Positions 56,388-64,000 of a stretch of 64,000 nt of DNA are shown one piece after another (within the stretch, counting starts at the first letter, position 1; the number at the start of each line of letters is the position of its first letter). Under the pieces are notes generated by a model. The model saw nothing but the letters and a program-made list of their open reading frames with translations, searched no databases and was not told the DNA's origin. The position numbers and the translations under genes are program-made. Source of the stretch: Bacteroidia bacterium (lineage in GTDB: Bacteria > Bacteroidota > Bacteroidia > J057); NCBI GenBank assembly GCA_033391075.1, contig JAWPMV010000001.1, positions 930,001 through 994,000 on the forward strand. The letters are read 5' to 3'.

Positions 56388-59267
56388 ATGCTAATGCAGA
56401 CGACACATTTGCTCACTAAGCGGATTTCCCTATTACTTGTTCTTTTATCATTTGTCCTTACGGGATGGTCGCAAACACAACTTGCAAAGACCAGTTTTCC
56501 CGCCAGTGCCACATTGAACAGTAAGGATGAATGGCGTCATTTTTGGGACGATTACGGTCTCGGACGCCTAAACAACAGTGGCGCACAATACACCAGCAAA
56601 CCCATCACCTCTAATAATGGTATTCTTACCATTCCTTTCTCAGTAGGAGACTGGGGGGGAGCGGGATGGCAAAACTCAGGTGCTATTATTTATTCCTCAC
56701 AACCACGTCATACGGGATCATCGATCTACGTTGAATTTGAGATTAAATTCAGCAGCAATTTTGACTGGGGATATGAGGGAGAACAATACAGAGGAGGTAA
56801 GTTTGGAGGGGGCTTTAAATCAGGAAGCATTCCCGTAGGTGCCAAGCCTGCACCTGGAAATTTTTCAATAACTACGATGTGGAGAAGTGGAGGTACATTG
56901 GATGCCTACATATATCATGCGGGTCAGACTTCAAACTGGCCTGATCGACAAATTTATGCTACGATTGAAAAAGGTCGCTGGTATAAATTTGGCGTGCAAA
57001 TTACCCTCAATGATCCTGGCCAGAATAATGGGAAGGTACAGATTTGGATTGATGAGCAATTATCATACAATCGCCAGGACTTCCGATTCTCAGATACAGG
57101 ATCCTCTACCTTTGAGACAACTTTTGGTAACTTTTTCGGGGGGAACTCTGATGCCTGGAGATCCAGAACCAATGGTGATATCCAGTACAAATATGTTGAG
57201 GTCTGGGATCGTAAACCAGGAGGAGGAGCTCCTTCAAACTCAAGCCCTATAGCCAGAGGTTCCTCAAATGTAACTTCGGGTCAGGCTCCTTTGGCAGTTG
57301 AGTTCAATGGTGCAGATTCTTATGACCCGGACGGAACAATTGCTTCTTATAGCTGGGATTTCGGAGACGGAAACCAGTCAACGGCTGTTAATCCCGTACA
57401 TACTTATACAACTCCCGGTAACTACACAGCCAGTCTGACAGTTATAGATAATGAGGGAGCTAGTACCACCGACAACATGGTGATCCAGGTGAATGGAAAC
57501 GATCCTGGAAATGCGTGTGGGGATTTGGAGAGCGGATGGTTCAGTACCGATATCGGTAATGTTGGATATGTAGGCGAAGCTTGCTTTGATGATGTAACCA
57601 ACACTTATTCTGTAACTGCCTCCGGAGAAGATATTTGGGGAACGGCTGATGCATTTCACTATCTCTATCAACCTTTGACAGGAGATGCAGAGATCGTTAC
57701 CCGTGTACTTAATATAGAGAATACAGATACCTATGCTAAAGGTGGGCTCATGATCCGCGAGGATCTGGGAGAATCAAGCAGATACGCAATGATCGCGGTA
57801 AATCAAAACAACTATGCCTTTGAATACCGAACTGATCCCAATGTATTTGCTCAATCAACTACCGGTAGCTGGATCTATGACAATATCGATCATCCAACCT
57901 ATTTGAAACTGAGTCGTTCAGGTAGCAGATTGACCGGATACATTTCTGAGGATGGAACCAACTGGACCGAAGTAGATGGAATTGATCTGTCTCTGCAAGC
58001 CAGTGTATATATCGGAGTAGCTCTGACAGCACACGATAATATCCAGTCCAATACTTCCAGTTTTGACAACCTGGCCGTAACATCTGGCAACACCGGCGGT
58101 GGTGGTGGCGGAGGAGGGGGGGGAAATCCCGGATTCTGTAGCCTTCCTAATGGATGGAATAGCCAGGACATTGGAAATGTTGGTTTGCCTGGAGCCTCCT
58201 GCTACGATGATTCAACTGAAACTTTTGCGATTGCGGCTTCTGGAGAAGACATCTGGGGAAATGAAGACAGTTTCCACTACCTATATCAGGAATTGGATGG
58301 AAATGGAGTAATCATTGCCAAAATCGACGATATCGAGCAAACCCATCAATTTGCCAAAGGAGGAGTGATGATCCGCGAAAAACTCGATGCCGGTTCACGC
58401 CACGCTATGCTGGTTCTGAACCAAAATCAGAGAGCCTTCCAGTATCGTATGGAAGAAAACGGAATCACCGGTCCCGAATCAGGCAGTTGGTTAGGAGAAA
58501 ACATTGATCATCCCTACTGGGTAAAGCTGGAGCGTACCGGCAATGACTTTGCAGGATATATTTCTCCAGACGGTAATGACTGGACTTTAGTTGGGGCAGT
58601 TACCATGGAGCTGGCAGATATAATCTATGTAGGATTGGCGCTAACCAGCCACGATAATTCTGCCTTGAATATCGGAGCCTTCAAGGAAATTGATATCACA
58701 GCAGCTTCTAATACCAATTTCCCGGTTGAATTGCTGGATTTCAAAGGAGTGCTTACGGGTAGAGGAACTAATCTCGAATGGAGTACTGCCAGAGAAAGCA
58801 ATAATCATATGTACACCATCGAACGTTCAATAGATGGAAGCGCTTTCCAGAAGATCGGTGAAATGATGGGTGCAGGTACTACCACGAGGAGAAGCGATTA
58901 TGCATTCCTGGATACTGATCCTGTATTGGGTACCATGACCTACCGCTTGAAGCAAACAGACTTTGACGGTACGTATGAATACCTCGGTCAGATAGAAATC
59001 CTCAATAAAGGAAACTTTACAGCGGAGATGGAGATTTATCCTAATCCCCTGAAAGATGGAAATCTTAGTATAGAAATTAGTGGACTTCCGGTTGAGGAAG
59101 TAGATGAAATCTCTATCATAGATATGACCGGAAAGCTGGTATATGCTTACAAGCCTACGGAGACGGTGAGTACGATAAGCATACCAAATAATCTCAACAG
59201 CGGTTTATACTTTGTTCAGCTCAAATCTTTTGACGCAACACTGGGCAAAAGATTGCTGATCCAATAA
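56388..59267 (+). CDS. T9SS protein: PL14-like domain, PKD domain, twin lectin-like domains
   Basis: About 959 residues. Start is uncertain among ATG 56370, 56388 and 56394; 56388 gives a good signal peptide (ending TGWSQ). Numbering from it, residues 25-290 resemble polysaccharide lyase family 14 folds (YVEFEIKFSSNFDWGYEG followed by GGKFGGGFKSG, then KGRWYKFGVQI and VQIWIDEQL). A PKD domain (about 290-375, SYDPDGTIASYSWDFGDGNQ) follows, then two copies of a DUF1349/LamG-like module (near 378-570 and 585-780; each begins with CxLxxGW and has ASGEDIWG) joined by a run of nine glycines. An FN3-like module and a T9SS tail (YPNPLKDGN, final GKRLLIQ) close it. It may cleave or bind the exported or environmental uronate polymer. 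Lyase activity is unproven. Confidence 0.83.
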   Translation: MLMQTTHLLTKRISLLLVLLSFVLTGWSQTQLAKTSFPASATLNSKDEWRHFWDDYGLGRLNNSGAQYTSKPITSNNGILTIPFSVGDWGGAGWQNSGAIIYSSQPRHTGSSIYVEFEIKFSSNFDWGYEGEQYRGGKFGGGFKSGSIPVGAKPAPGNFSITTMWRSGGTLDAYIYHAGQTSNWPDRQIYATIEKGRWYKFGVQITLNDPGQNNGKVQIWIDEQLSYNRQDFRFSDTGSSTFETTFGNFFGGNSDAWRSRTNGDIQYKYVEVWDRKPGGGAPSNSSPIARGSSNVTSGQAPLAVEFNGADSYDPDGTIASYSWDFGDGNQSTAVNPVHTYTTPGNYTASLTVIDNEGASTTDNMVIQVNGNDPGNACGDLESGWFSTDIGNVGYVGEACFDDVTNTYSVTASGEDIWGTADAFHYLYQPLTGDAEIVTRVLNIENTDTYAKGGLMIREDLGESSRYAMIAVNQNNYAFEYRTDPNVFAQSTTGSWIYDNIDHPTYLKLSRSGSRLTGYISEDGTNWTEVDGIDLSLQASVYIGVALTAHDNIQSNTSSFDNLAVTSGNTGGGGGGGGGGNPGFCSLPNGWNSQDIGNVGLPGASCYDDSTETFAIAASGEDIWGNEDSFHYLYQELDGNGVIIAKIDDIEQTHQFAKGGVMIREKLDAGSRHAMLVLNQNQRAFQYRMEENGITGPESGSWLGENIDHPYWVKLERTGNDFAGYISPDGNDWTLVGAVTMELADIIYVGLALTSHDNSALNIGAFKEIDITAASNTNFPVELLDFKGVLTGRGTNLEWSTARESNNHMYTIERSIDGSAFQKIGEMMGAGTTTRRSDYAFLDTDPVLGTMTYRLKQTDFDGTYEYLGQIEILNKGNFTAEMEIYPNPLKDGNLSIEISGLPVEEVDEISIIDMTGKLVYAYKPTETVSTISIPNNLNSGLYFVQLKSFDATLGKRLLIQ

Positions 59268-59297
59268 TAGAAGTCAAGGCTACTTATTGAAATAGAT

Positions 59298-59326
59298 CAT
59301 CCCTCACCGCAAGGTGGGGGATTTTG
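59298..59326 (+). terminator. Intrinsic terminator after the PL14-like gene
   Basis: CCCTCACC, loop GCAA, GGTGGGGG, then ATTTTGATTTT. About 30 bp after the stop. Confidence 0.75.
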
Positions 59327-59497
59327 ATTTTGGCAAGGATTGTATACTAAATCTTCTCAAAGAGAGAAACAGAATAAATTTCAAGTGCAAGTCTCAAGTG
59401 CAAATTCAATGAAGGTTTCCTATACCCTTGAACTTGACACCTGGATTTGAACTTATCTTTTCCCTGACTAAAAGACTTAAAATTCAAAGCACAAAAA

Positions 59498-59525
59498 AAG
59501 CCTTTCATTTAGGATGAAAGGCTTT
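59498..59525 (-). terminator. Intrinsic terminator of the glycosyltransferase pair
   Basis: AAAGCCTTTCAT, loop, ATGAAAGGCTTT: twelve pairs; on the minus strand it runs into TTTTTTTGT. It lies 20 bp past the stop of the minus-strand GT4 gene. Confidence 0.85.
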
Positions 59526-59544
59526 CTCTTATATCTTTTCTTGC

Positions 59545-60762
59545 TTATTGTCTTACTGTGAGGACTGTATCATATAGTTCCCGATAGCGTTTTGCTTGCA
59601 GGTCCTCATGGTAGCGAGTATGCGCATCTTTTACGATCCAATCTCTGTCAAATCTATCCCCCAGGCTTAGAAACTCATCCATCGCATCAGCAAGACAGGC
59701 TCCTGAAACATCTGAACAGATCAGGCCATTTTGTTCATGCTGGATCATATCAGGTACCCCTCCTATCTCATATCCAATTACTGGCGTTCCGGTACAAATA
59801 CTTTCCAAAACCGTATTAGGAAGATTATCCTCGATAGATGGGATCACAAACACATCGGCTGCAGCATAGGCCATAGCCATTTTTTCCTGGTCCTTGATCG
59901 TACCCAGGTGGTAGAAATTAGGGATATCATGCAAAGCATGCCCTTCTTCCACTTTCCCCACCGCACAAAGATAGAAGTCATCTCTTTTTAGAATCTCCAA
60001 AGCTTCCAGGAGTAAGTGAAATCCCTTCCTACGATTGGTGATTACTTCTGAAACAAAGAGAATGGCTTTTTTATCACTAGGTATTCCAAAAGCCTGCTTG
60101 GCTTCCAGGGGATCGTATTTCTTGAAAATTTGGGTGTCTAGTCCGTAAGGAATATTATGATGGGGAAATTGTCCCAGCACCTCACTGTTTTTGGAGCATT
60201 CCATCAACCATTTCGAGGGCCCAACAATATGCATGTTTTGTCCCTGTACAGCTTTTTTCTTGAGGGCTAATTGATCTTTGAGGAGATCAGCATAAGAATC
60301 AAAAAGAAATTCTTTTTCATAGTGATTTCCTCCTCCGAAGGGCTCCATATCATGAAGCGTCCAAACAATAGGCTTTTTATTCTTTTTGAAGAAGCTGCTA
60401 TAGTCTAGAAAACGAGCCACCCAATGGAAATTGATGAGGTCGGCTTCTTTATACAAACGGCTATTGCTTATATCGCAGAATTGTCTGGAAAAATTGAAGG
60501 GTTGGAAATTACTCGCTCGCCCTTTAAGCTTGAGTTGATTTCTCTTATTGTGCGCCCGTTCCATCACATCGATGGTTTTTCGCTTCAATCCTGTCCCATA
60601 GGTATCCGCATAGAACTCATAGCTCTCGGGAATTTGCGGATTTTGCTGCCGCATGACAAGGAGCTTGGAGTCTACCTTTTGTTTGAGCAATCCCATATGG
60701 AGACGGATACCGGCATTGGCGGCCCCTCCCCAGTCAAGGGTGGATACGTGAAGAATTTTCAT
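59545..60762 (-). CDS. GT4-type glycosyltransferase
   Basis: A 405-residue cytoplasmic or membrane-associated glycosyltransferase of the GT-B fold (GT4-like). The N-terminal domain starts MKILHVSTLDWGGAANAGIRLH with the acceptor-site glycines; the C-terminal domain has AILFVSEVITNRRKGFHLLLEAL and the sugar-nucleotide motif VFVIPSIEDNLPNTVLESICTGTPVIGYEIGGVPD (E-x7-E type; shown in the IEDNLP to LESICTG part). It overlaps the upstream glycosyltransferase gene by 29 bp, so they are coupled. It likely adds one sugar to the repeat unit; donor and linkage are unknown. Confidence 0.9.
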   Translation of the reverse strand: MKILHVSTLDWGGAANAGIRLHMGLLKQKVDSKLLVMRQQNPQIPESYEFYADTYGTGLKRKTIDVMERAHNKRNQLKLKGRASNFQPFNFSRQFCDISNSRLYKEADLINFHWVARFLDYSSFFKKNKKPIVWTLHDMEPFGGGNHYEKEFLFDSYADLLKDQLALKKKAVQGQNMHIVGPSKWLMECSKNSEVLGQFPHHNIPYGLDTQIFKKYDPLEAKQAFGIPSDKKAILFVSEVITNRRKGFHLLLEALEILKRDDFYLCAVGKVEEGHALHDIPNFYHLGTIKDQEKMAMAYAAADVFVIPSIEDNLPNTVLESICTGTPVIGYEIGGVPDMIQHEQNGLICSDVSGACLADAMDEFLSLGDRFDRDWIVKDAHTRYHEDLQAKRYRELYDTVLTVRQ

Positions 60763-61738
60763 ACAGTGAAAACTTGTCTTTCTGATAATAATCTTTTAGA
60801 AAAAGTACGCGCTGCTTTAGCCAACGCAAATTTGATCGAATGACATTTTTGGTAGAAAAGTCATTCTGGTACTTGTAAAAATGGGCGAGCGCTTTACGAG
60901 CACCTTCATGTTCCTCAATCGATTTGGGAACCTCTATTTTCAGGCTGTTTGCCAGTTCTTCAACCAGCATGGGATCTTTTTTATTGTTTTCTGAGTTGTA
61001 ATGTGTACCACTTCCATCAAATCCTATATTTTGGATAAGGGACTGTCTGGGCGAAAGGCAGAGTCCCTGATTGAAGTAGATGCTGCTAAACCATTTGATG
61101 GCCCAGGAATTATGAGTTCCATTCAGGTTGCCTTTTAAATAGTTGTGAAATTTGATCGAGCCTCCCAGATTGAAATCTTCGAGGGCTTTTTCATCCAGCA
61201 ATTTCTGCAGCAGATATAAAGAGTCCGAGACATATTTTTCCCAGGAAGATTTCCAGGTGCCCCATCCCCAACAGCTCATGAACTTCAGGAAAAAAGTATC
61301 CGGAAGTCCCTGGCGATCTATGTCTGGCATGTAGGCCGAAATATGCATGACCTTTTCTATTGATTCATATTTATTGAGCGCTTCGTTCATATAGGCTAAA
61401 AATCCTGGGGAAGCTACAATGTCATCTTCTAATACGATGATTTTTCCATGTACATCCAAAACCTCTCCAACTCCTTTAACTATAGATTTTGCCAGTCCCC
61501 GATTCGCATCGGATTCTCTGATGACAACTTCTTTACACCACTGCTCTGAACGTATCGCTTCCCGCAACTCCCGAATCTTCTCCAACTCTTTTTGTGACGC
61601 ACTTTCTCTTGGGCCGTCAGCATATATATAAAGCACAGATGAACTAGCTTCAGGATTCTCTTTGAGTGCCCGTAGCGTCGCCAAACTGTGTTCGGGTCTA
61701 TTGTAGACAAATAAAACAATTGGTGCGAATTCTTCCAT
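60734..61738 (-). CDS. GT-A type glycosyltransferase
   Basis: A 334-residue glycosyltransferase of the GT2/GNT-I-like group. N-terminal APIVLFVYNRPEHSLATLRAL is the typical nucleotide-sugar start, VIRESDANRGLAKSIVKGV follows, and the metal-binding acidic motif is IIVLEDDIVASPGFLAYMN. Then comes SCWGWGTWKSSWEKYV, which is common in a Bacteroidota and cyanobacterial subfamily of unknown acceptor. First of a two-gene minus-strand operon with the GT4 gene. Its substrate cannot be read from sequence. Confidence 0.88.
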   Translation of the reverse strand: MEEFAPIVLFVYNRPEHSLATLRALKENPEASSSVLYIYADGPRESASQKELEKIRELREAIRSEQWCKEVVIRESDANRGLAKSIVKGVGEVLDVHGKIIVLEDDIVASPGFLAYMNEALNKYESIEKVMHISAYMPDIDRQGLPDTFFLKFMSCWGWGTWKSSWEKYVSDSLYLLQKLLDEKALEDFNLGGSIKFHNYLKGNLNGTHNSWAIKWFSSIYFNQGLCLSPRQSLIQNIGFDGSGTHYNSENNKKDPMLVEELANSLKIEVPKSIEEHEGARKALAHFYKYQNDFSTKNVIRSNLRWLKQRVLFLKDYYQKDKFSLYENSSRIHP

Positions 61739-62226
61739 AAGAAATTGCCTTAGCAGCTTAAAAATGCGGCTAAACAGGATGATACGATAGATAGAGGAGC
61801 TTGGGGAAATAGATGTTGTAGACGAATATCTTAAGCATTAAGTCAGGGAACAAGATTAAAATAGCAAATATTCTGCCGAATTTAAAGGAGACTGAAATGA
61901 AGCAGAGGAAAGAAAAATTCAGGCATATGCAAAGTTTTCAATTCTTATAGATAAAGGGCTTGATTATTTTCATCACCTAAAATAAAGGCATTCTGAACAA
62001 AAGACTGAATACGCACTGTATGACCTATTCAGGATGTATTTTTGTCCGTTCAACTGTCATATATTAAGCCTGTTAGCTTTTTGAATAATTTGCGAATGGA
62101 AAAAGTAGATTTAGCTCTACTTTTTGGATAAGAAACAATCGGTCTTTTGGACCGAAAATTGATATTAGGTAGGAATTAGAAGTAATCCTTTTAGAAAAAT
62201 TCAAATAACAGAGATTTTCATCCTTT
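61739..62226. other. Divergent intergenic region before asnB
   Basis: 488 bp between the divergent glycosyltransferase and asparagine synthetase genes. A/T-rich; I find no TAnnTTTG with correct spacing, no repeat and no RNA fold worth reporting. Promoters for both sides must lie here. Confidence 0.4.
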
Positions 62227-64000
62227 ATGTGTGGAATACTAGGCGCAATCCCTAAACAAGACGAAACCACTTTTCTTCATGCTCTGAATTTAATGGAACA
62301 CAGGGGACCAGATGGTTTTGGGACCTGGCACGATGAATCCAATCAGGTAAGTTTGGGCCATAGACGTCTGTCCATCCTTGACCTCTCGGAAAATGGGAAA
62401 CAACCCATGTTTTATGATCGCTTTGTGATCACCTTCAATGGAGAGGTATTCAACTTTACAGAAATAAAGATCGAACTGGAAAGCAAAGGCTACCAGTTTC
62501 GCTCTGATTCAGATACAGAGGTAATTCTGGCTGCCTACATGGAGTGGGGAGCAGATTGTCAGCAAAAGTTCAACGGTATGTGGGCTTTTGCGATCTGGGA
62601 TAGAGAAAGAAGAGAACTTTTCCTTTCCAGAGACAGATTCGGGATCAAACCTCTTTATTATGCAATTATAGGACAGCAATTGGTATTTGCTTCCGAAATG
62701 AAATCGATTTTTCCTTTTCTTCCTCAATTGCGGGTATCAAAGGACTTTGAATTCTGTAAGAGCAATATGTTTGATTATGAAACCACGGATAAATGCCTGG
62801 TAGAAGGAATCAAACGCTTCCCTGCAGGACACTTTGCAAAAGTTTCTTTGGACAATGTGAGTTCATTGGAGCCGGTGCGTTGGTGGAATACCCTGGATAG
62901 TATTTATGAAGTAGGGGATAATTATGAAGAGCACGTAGAGCGCTTTAGAGAACTTTTCTTTGACGCGATAAAAATACGGATGCGTTCTGATGTACGTATT
63001 GGTACAGCTTTGAGTGGAGGAGTAGATTCCAGCGCTGTGATCTGTGCGATGGCCAATATCAATCGTGCCGGAGATAGCCGGGTTGCCAATGATTGGCAGA
63101 ATGCATTTTGCGCCACTTTCCCCAATACCATGCTGGATGAAAGTCGCTATGCCAAAATGGTAACCGATCACCTGGGGATCAATGCCGTTTTCAAGGAAAT
63201 CAATCCAGTGAAAGGTCTCGACAATCTGGAAGAATATCTATGGTTGTTTGAAGAAATGTACCTCACCAGCCCGATTCCCATGATCGAGATCTATAAGACG
63301 ATCAAGGAAAATGGCGTAACGGTAAGTATCGATGGACATGGGGCGGATGAATTGATCGCTGGATATGGAGGAAATATGTTTGATGCGGTGATGGATTCGC
63401 CTTTCAATTTCTCCAAGATCCAGAATCTGGTCAATACCTTTGTGGATTACATGGATTTCGAAGAAGAAGGAACCCTGTCCAAAAAAATGGAATTGTATCA
63501 GCGAGGCTATAAGCAAGTCGCTGTAAGATATAGAAACCTCTTCCTGAGAGATGGAAATAAAAGTGGAGATCCTCAAAGAGATAAGTTGGGTCATTTCAAC
63601 AAGTATCTCTATGCTGAATTTCACGAAAAAGTATTACCTACTCTCCTGAGAAACTATGACCGCTACTCTATGGCGGCAAGTGTTGAGATTCGTATGCCAT
63701 TTATGGATCACAGACTCGTTAGCTACTGTTTCTCATTGCCCTGGCATAGCAAGCTAAAAGGAGGATATACGAAATCTGTTCTTCGTCAGGCCATGGATCC
63801 ATATGTGCCTCAGGAGGTCATTTGGAGAAAGAGCAAGATTGGTTTCAATACACCTTTCGCCGAATGGATGAAAGGATCATGGAAGGAATATCTGCTCGAT
63901 ATGGTTGCTTCTTCAGATTTTAGCAATTCTGATGTTGTGGATTCTGCAGCTGTAAGAAAGCAAATCGAAGGAGTTATCCTCGGAAATGCAGTACAATATA
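62227..64000 (+). CDS. asnB: Asparagine synthase (glutamine-hydrolysing), 3' truncated by window
   Basis: 591 codons are visible and the frame is open at the window end. The ATG is followed directly by Cys (MCGILGAIP), the N-terminal nucleophile of class II glutamine amidotransferases, exposed after removal of Met. Further glutaminase motifs are HRGPDGFGTW, GHRRLSILDLS and FNGEVFN. The synthetase domain has the PP-loop SGGVDSS (about residues 263-269) and the MPFMDHRLVSYC stretch. In polysaccharide clusters such AsnB-like proteins may amidate sugars (WbpS-like) rather than make free asparagine; the sequence alone does not decide. It diverges from the glycosyltransferase pair. Confidence 0.93.
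   Translation, partial: MCGILGAIPKQDETTFLHALNLMEHRGPDGFGTWHDESNQVSLGHRRLSILDLSENGKQPMFYDRFVITFNGEVFNFTEIKIELESKGYQFRSDSDTEVILAAYMEWGADCQQKFNGMWAFAIWDRERRELFLSRDRFGIKPLYYAIIGQQLVFASEMKSIFPFLPQLRVSKDFEFCKSNMFDYETTDKCLVEGIKRFPAGHFAKVSLDNVSSLEPVRWWNTLDSIYEVGDNYEEHVERFRELFFDAIKIRMRSDVRIGTALSGGVDSSAVICAMANINRAGDSRVANDWQNAFCATFPNTMLDESRYAKMVTDHLGINAVFKEINPVKGLDNLEEYLWLFEEMYLTSPIPMIEIYKTIKENGVTVSIDGHGADELIAGYGGNMFDAVMDSPFNFSKIQNLVNTFVDYMDFEEEGTLSKKMELYQRGYKQVAVRYRNLFLRDGNKSGDPQRDKLGHFNKYLYAEFHEKVLPTLLRNYDRYSMAASVEIRMPFMDHRLVSYCFSLPWHSKLKGGYTKSVLRQAMDPYVPQEVIWRKSKIGFNTPFAEWMKGSWKEYLLDMVASSDFSNSDVVDSAAVRKQIEGVILGNAVQY

Noticed and set aside
1-64000. CRISPR arrays, rRNA operons, prophage or insertion sequences with transposase
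   Set aside because: None found: no regularly spaced short repeats, no rRNA-like sequence and no transposase, integrase or phage structural motif in the translated sequence.

Overview
The window is a stretch of chromosome from a Bacteroidota bacterium. Signs of this phylum are: type IX secretion (T9SS) C-terminal tails with the YPNP motif on secreted proteins; promoters of the Bacteroidota type (TTTG, 19 bp, TAnnTTTG); the two-domain 'alternative GlmU'; DUF4296 and Reg_prop/Y_Y_Y proteins; LytS/LytTR signalling. The many secreted glycan-active enzymes suggest a polysaccharide-degrading, polymer-secreting (probably marine or biofilm) member. I cannot place it below phylum from sequence alone.

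Layout. 1-6.4 kb: 5'-truncated VPS10/BNR propeller protein, a LytS-type kinase with its LytTR regulator, and a voltage-gated cation channel whose filter suggests calcium selectivity. 6.4-7.6 kb: no protein gene, but three tandem small RNA genes, each with its own promoter, a tRNA-like acceptor/T-arm fold, a conserved AGT-repeat block and an intrinsic terminator, followed by two copies of a 64-bp repeat. 7.6-10.1 kb: an oligopeptide-binding lipoprotein diverging from a lone parA, with a cluster of DnaA boxes between and inside them. 10.3-16.3 kb: a T9SS protein, two M28 peptidases, an aspartoacylase-like hydrolase and a small unknown partner. 16.6-22.8 kb: a membrane-anchored propeller/LuxR regulator followed by a GH5-CBM6 enzyme exported by T9SS. 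22.8-31.8 kb: housekeeping and small genes (Uma2, tpiA, alternative glmU, rpmE2, two FN3-like proteins, TPR-adenylate cyclase, apt, multi-HhH protein). 31.9-40.7 kb: a seven-PAS histidine kinase, rocD, folA, DUF4296 lipoprotein, mutS2. 40.7-44.7 kb: a 1338-residue multidomain T9SS protein.

45.3 kb to the end is an extracellular polysaccharide region. cysC-cysD-cysN make PAPS (activated sulfate). A Wza-like export lipoprotein and a Wzc-like tyrosine autokinase follow, then gmd and fcl (GDP-L-fucose), a GH9 glycanase overlapping fcl, a PL14-like T9SS protein, two glycosyltransferases on the minus strand, and an asparagine synthetase cut by the window end. Together these fit synthesis, export and trimming of a fucose-containing, possibly sulfated polymer; no sulfotransferase, flippase or polymerase is in the window.

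The best candidate for something undescribed is the 6.5-7.3 kb small-RNA triplet: compensatory base changes support its tRNA-like stems, and promoter spacing is identical in all three. Next are the DnaA-box cluster beside parA (possible replication origin) and the calcium-type channel filter.
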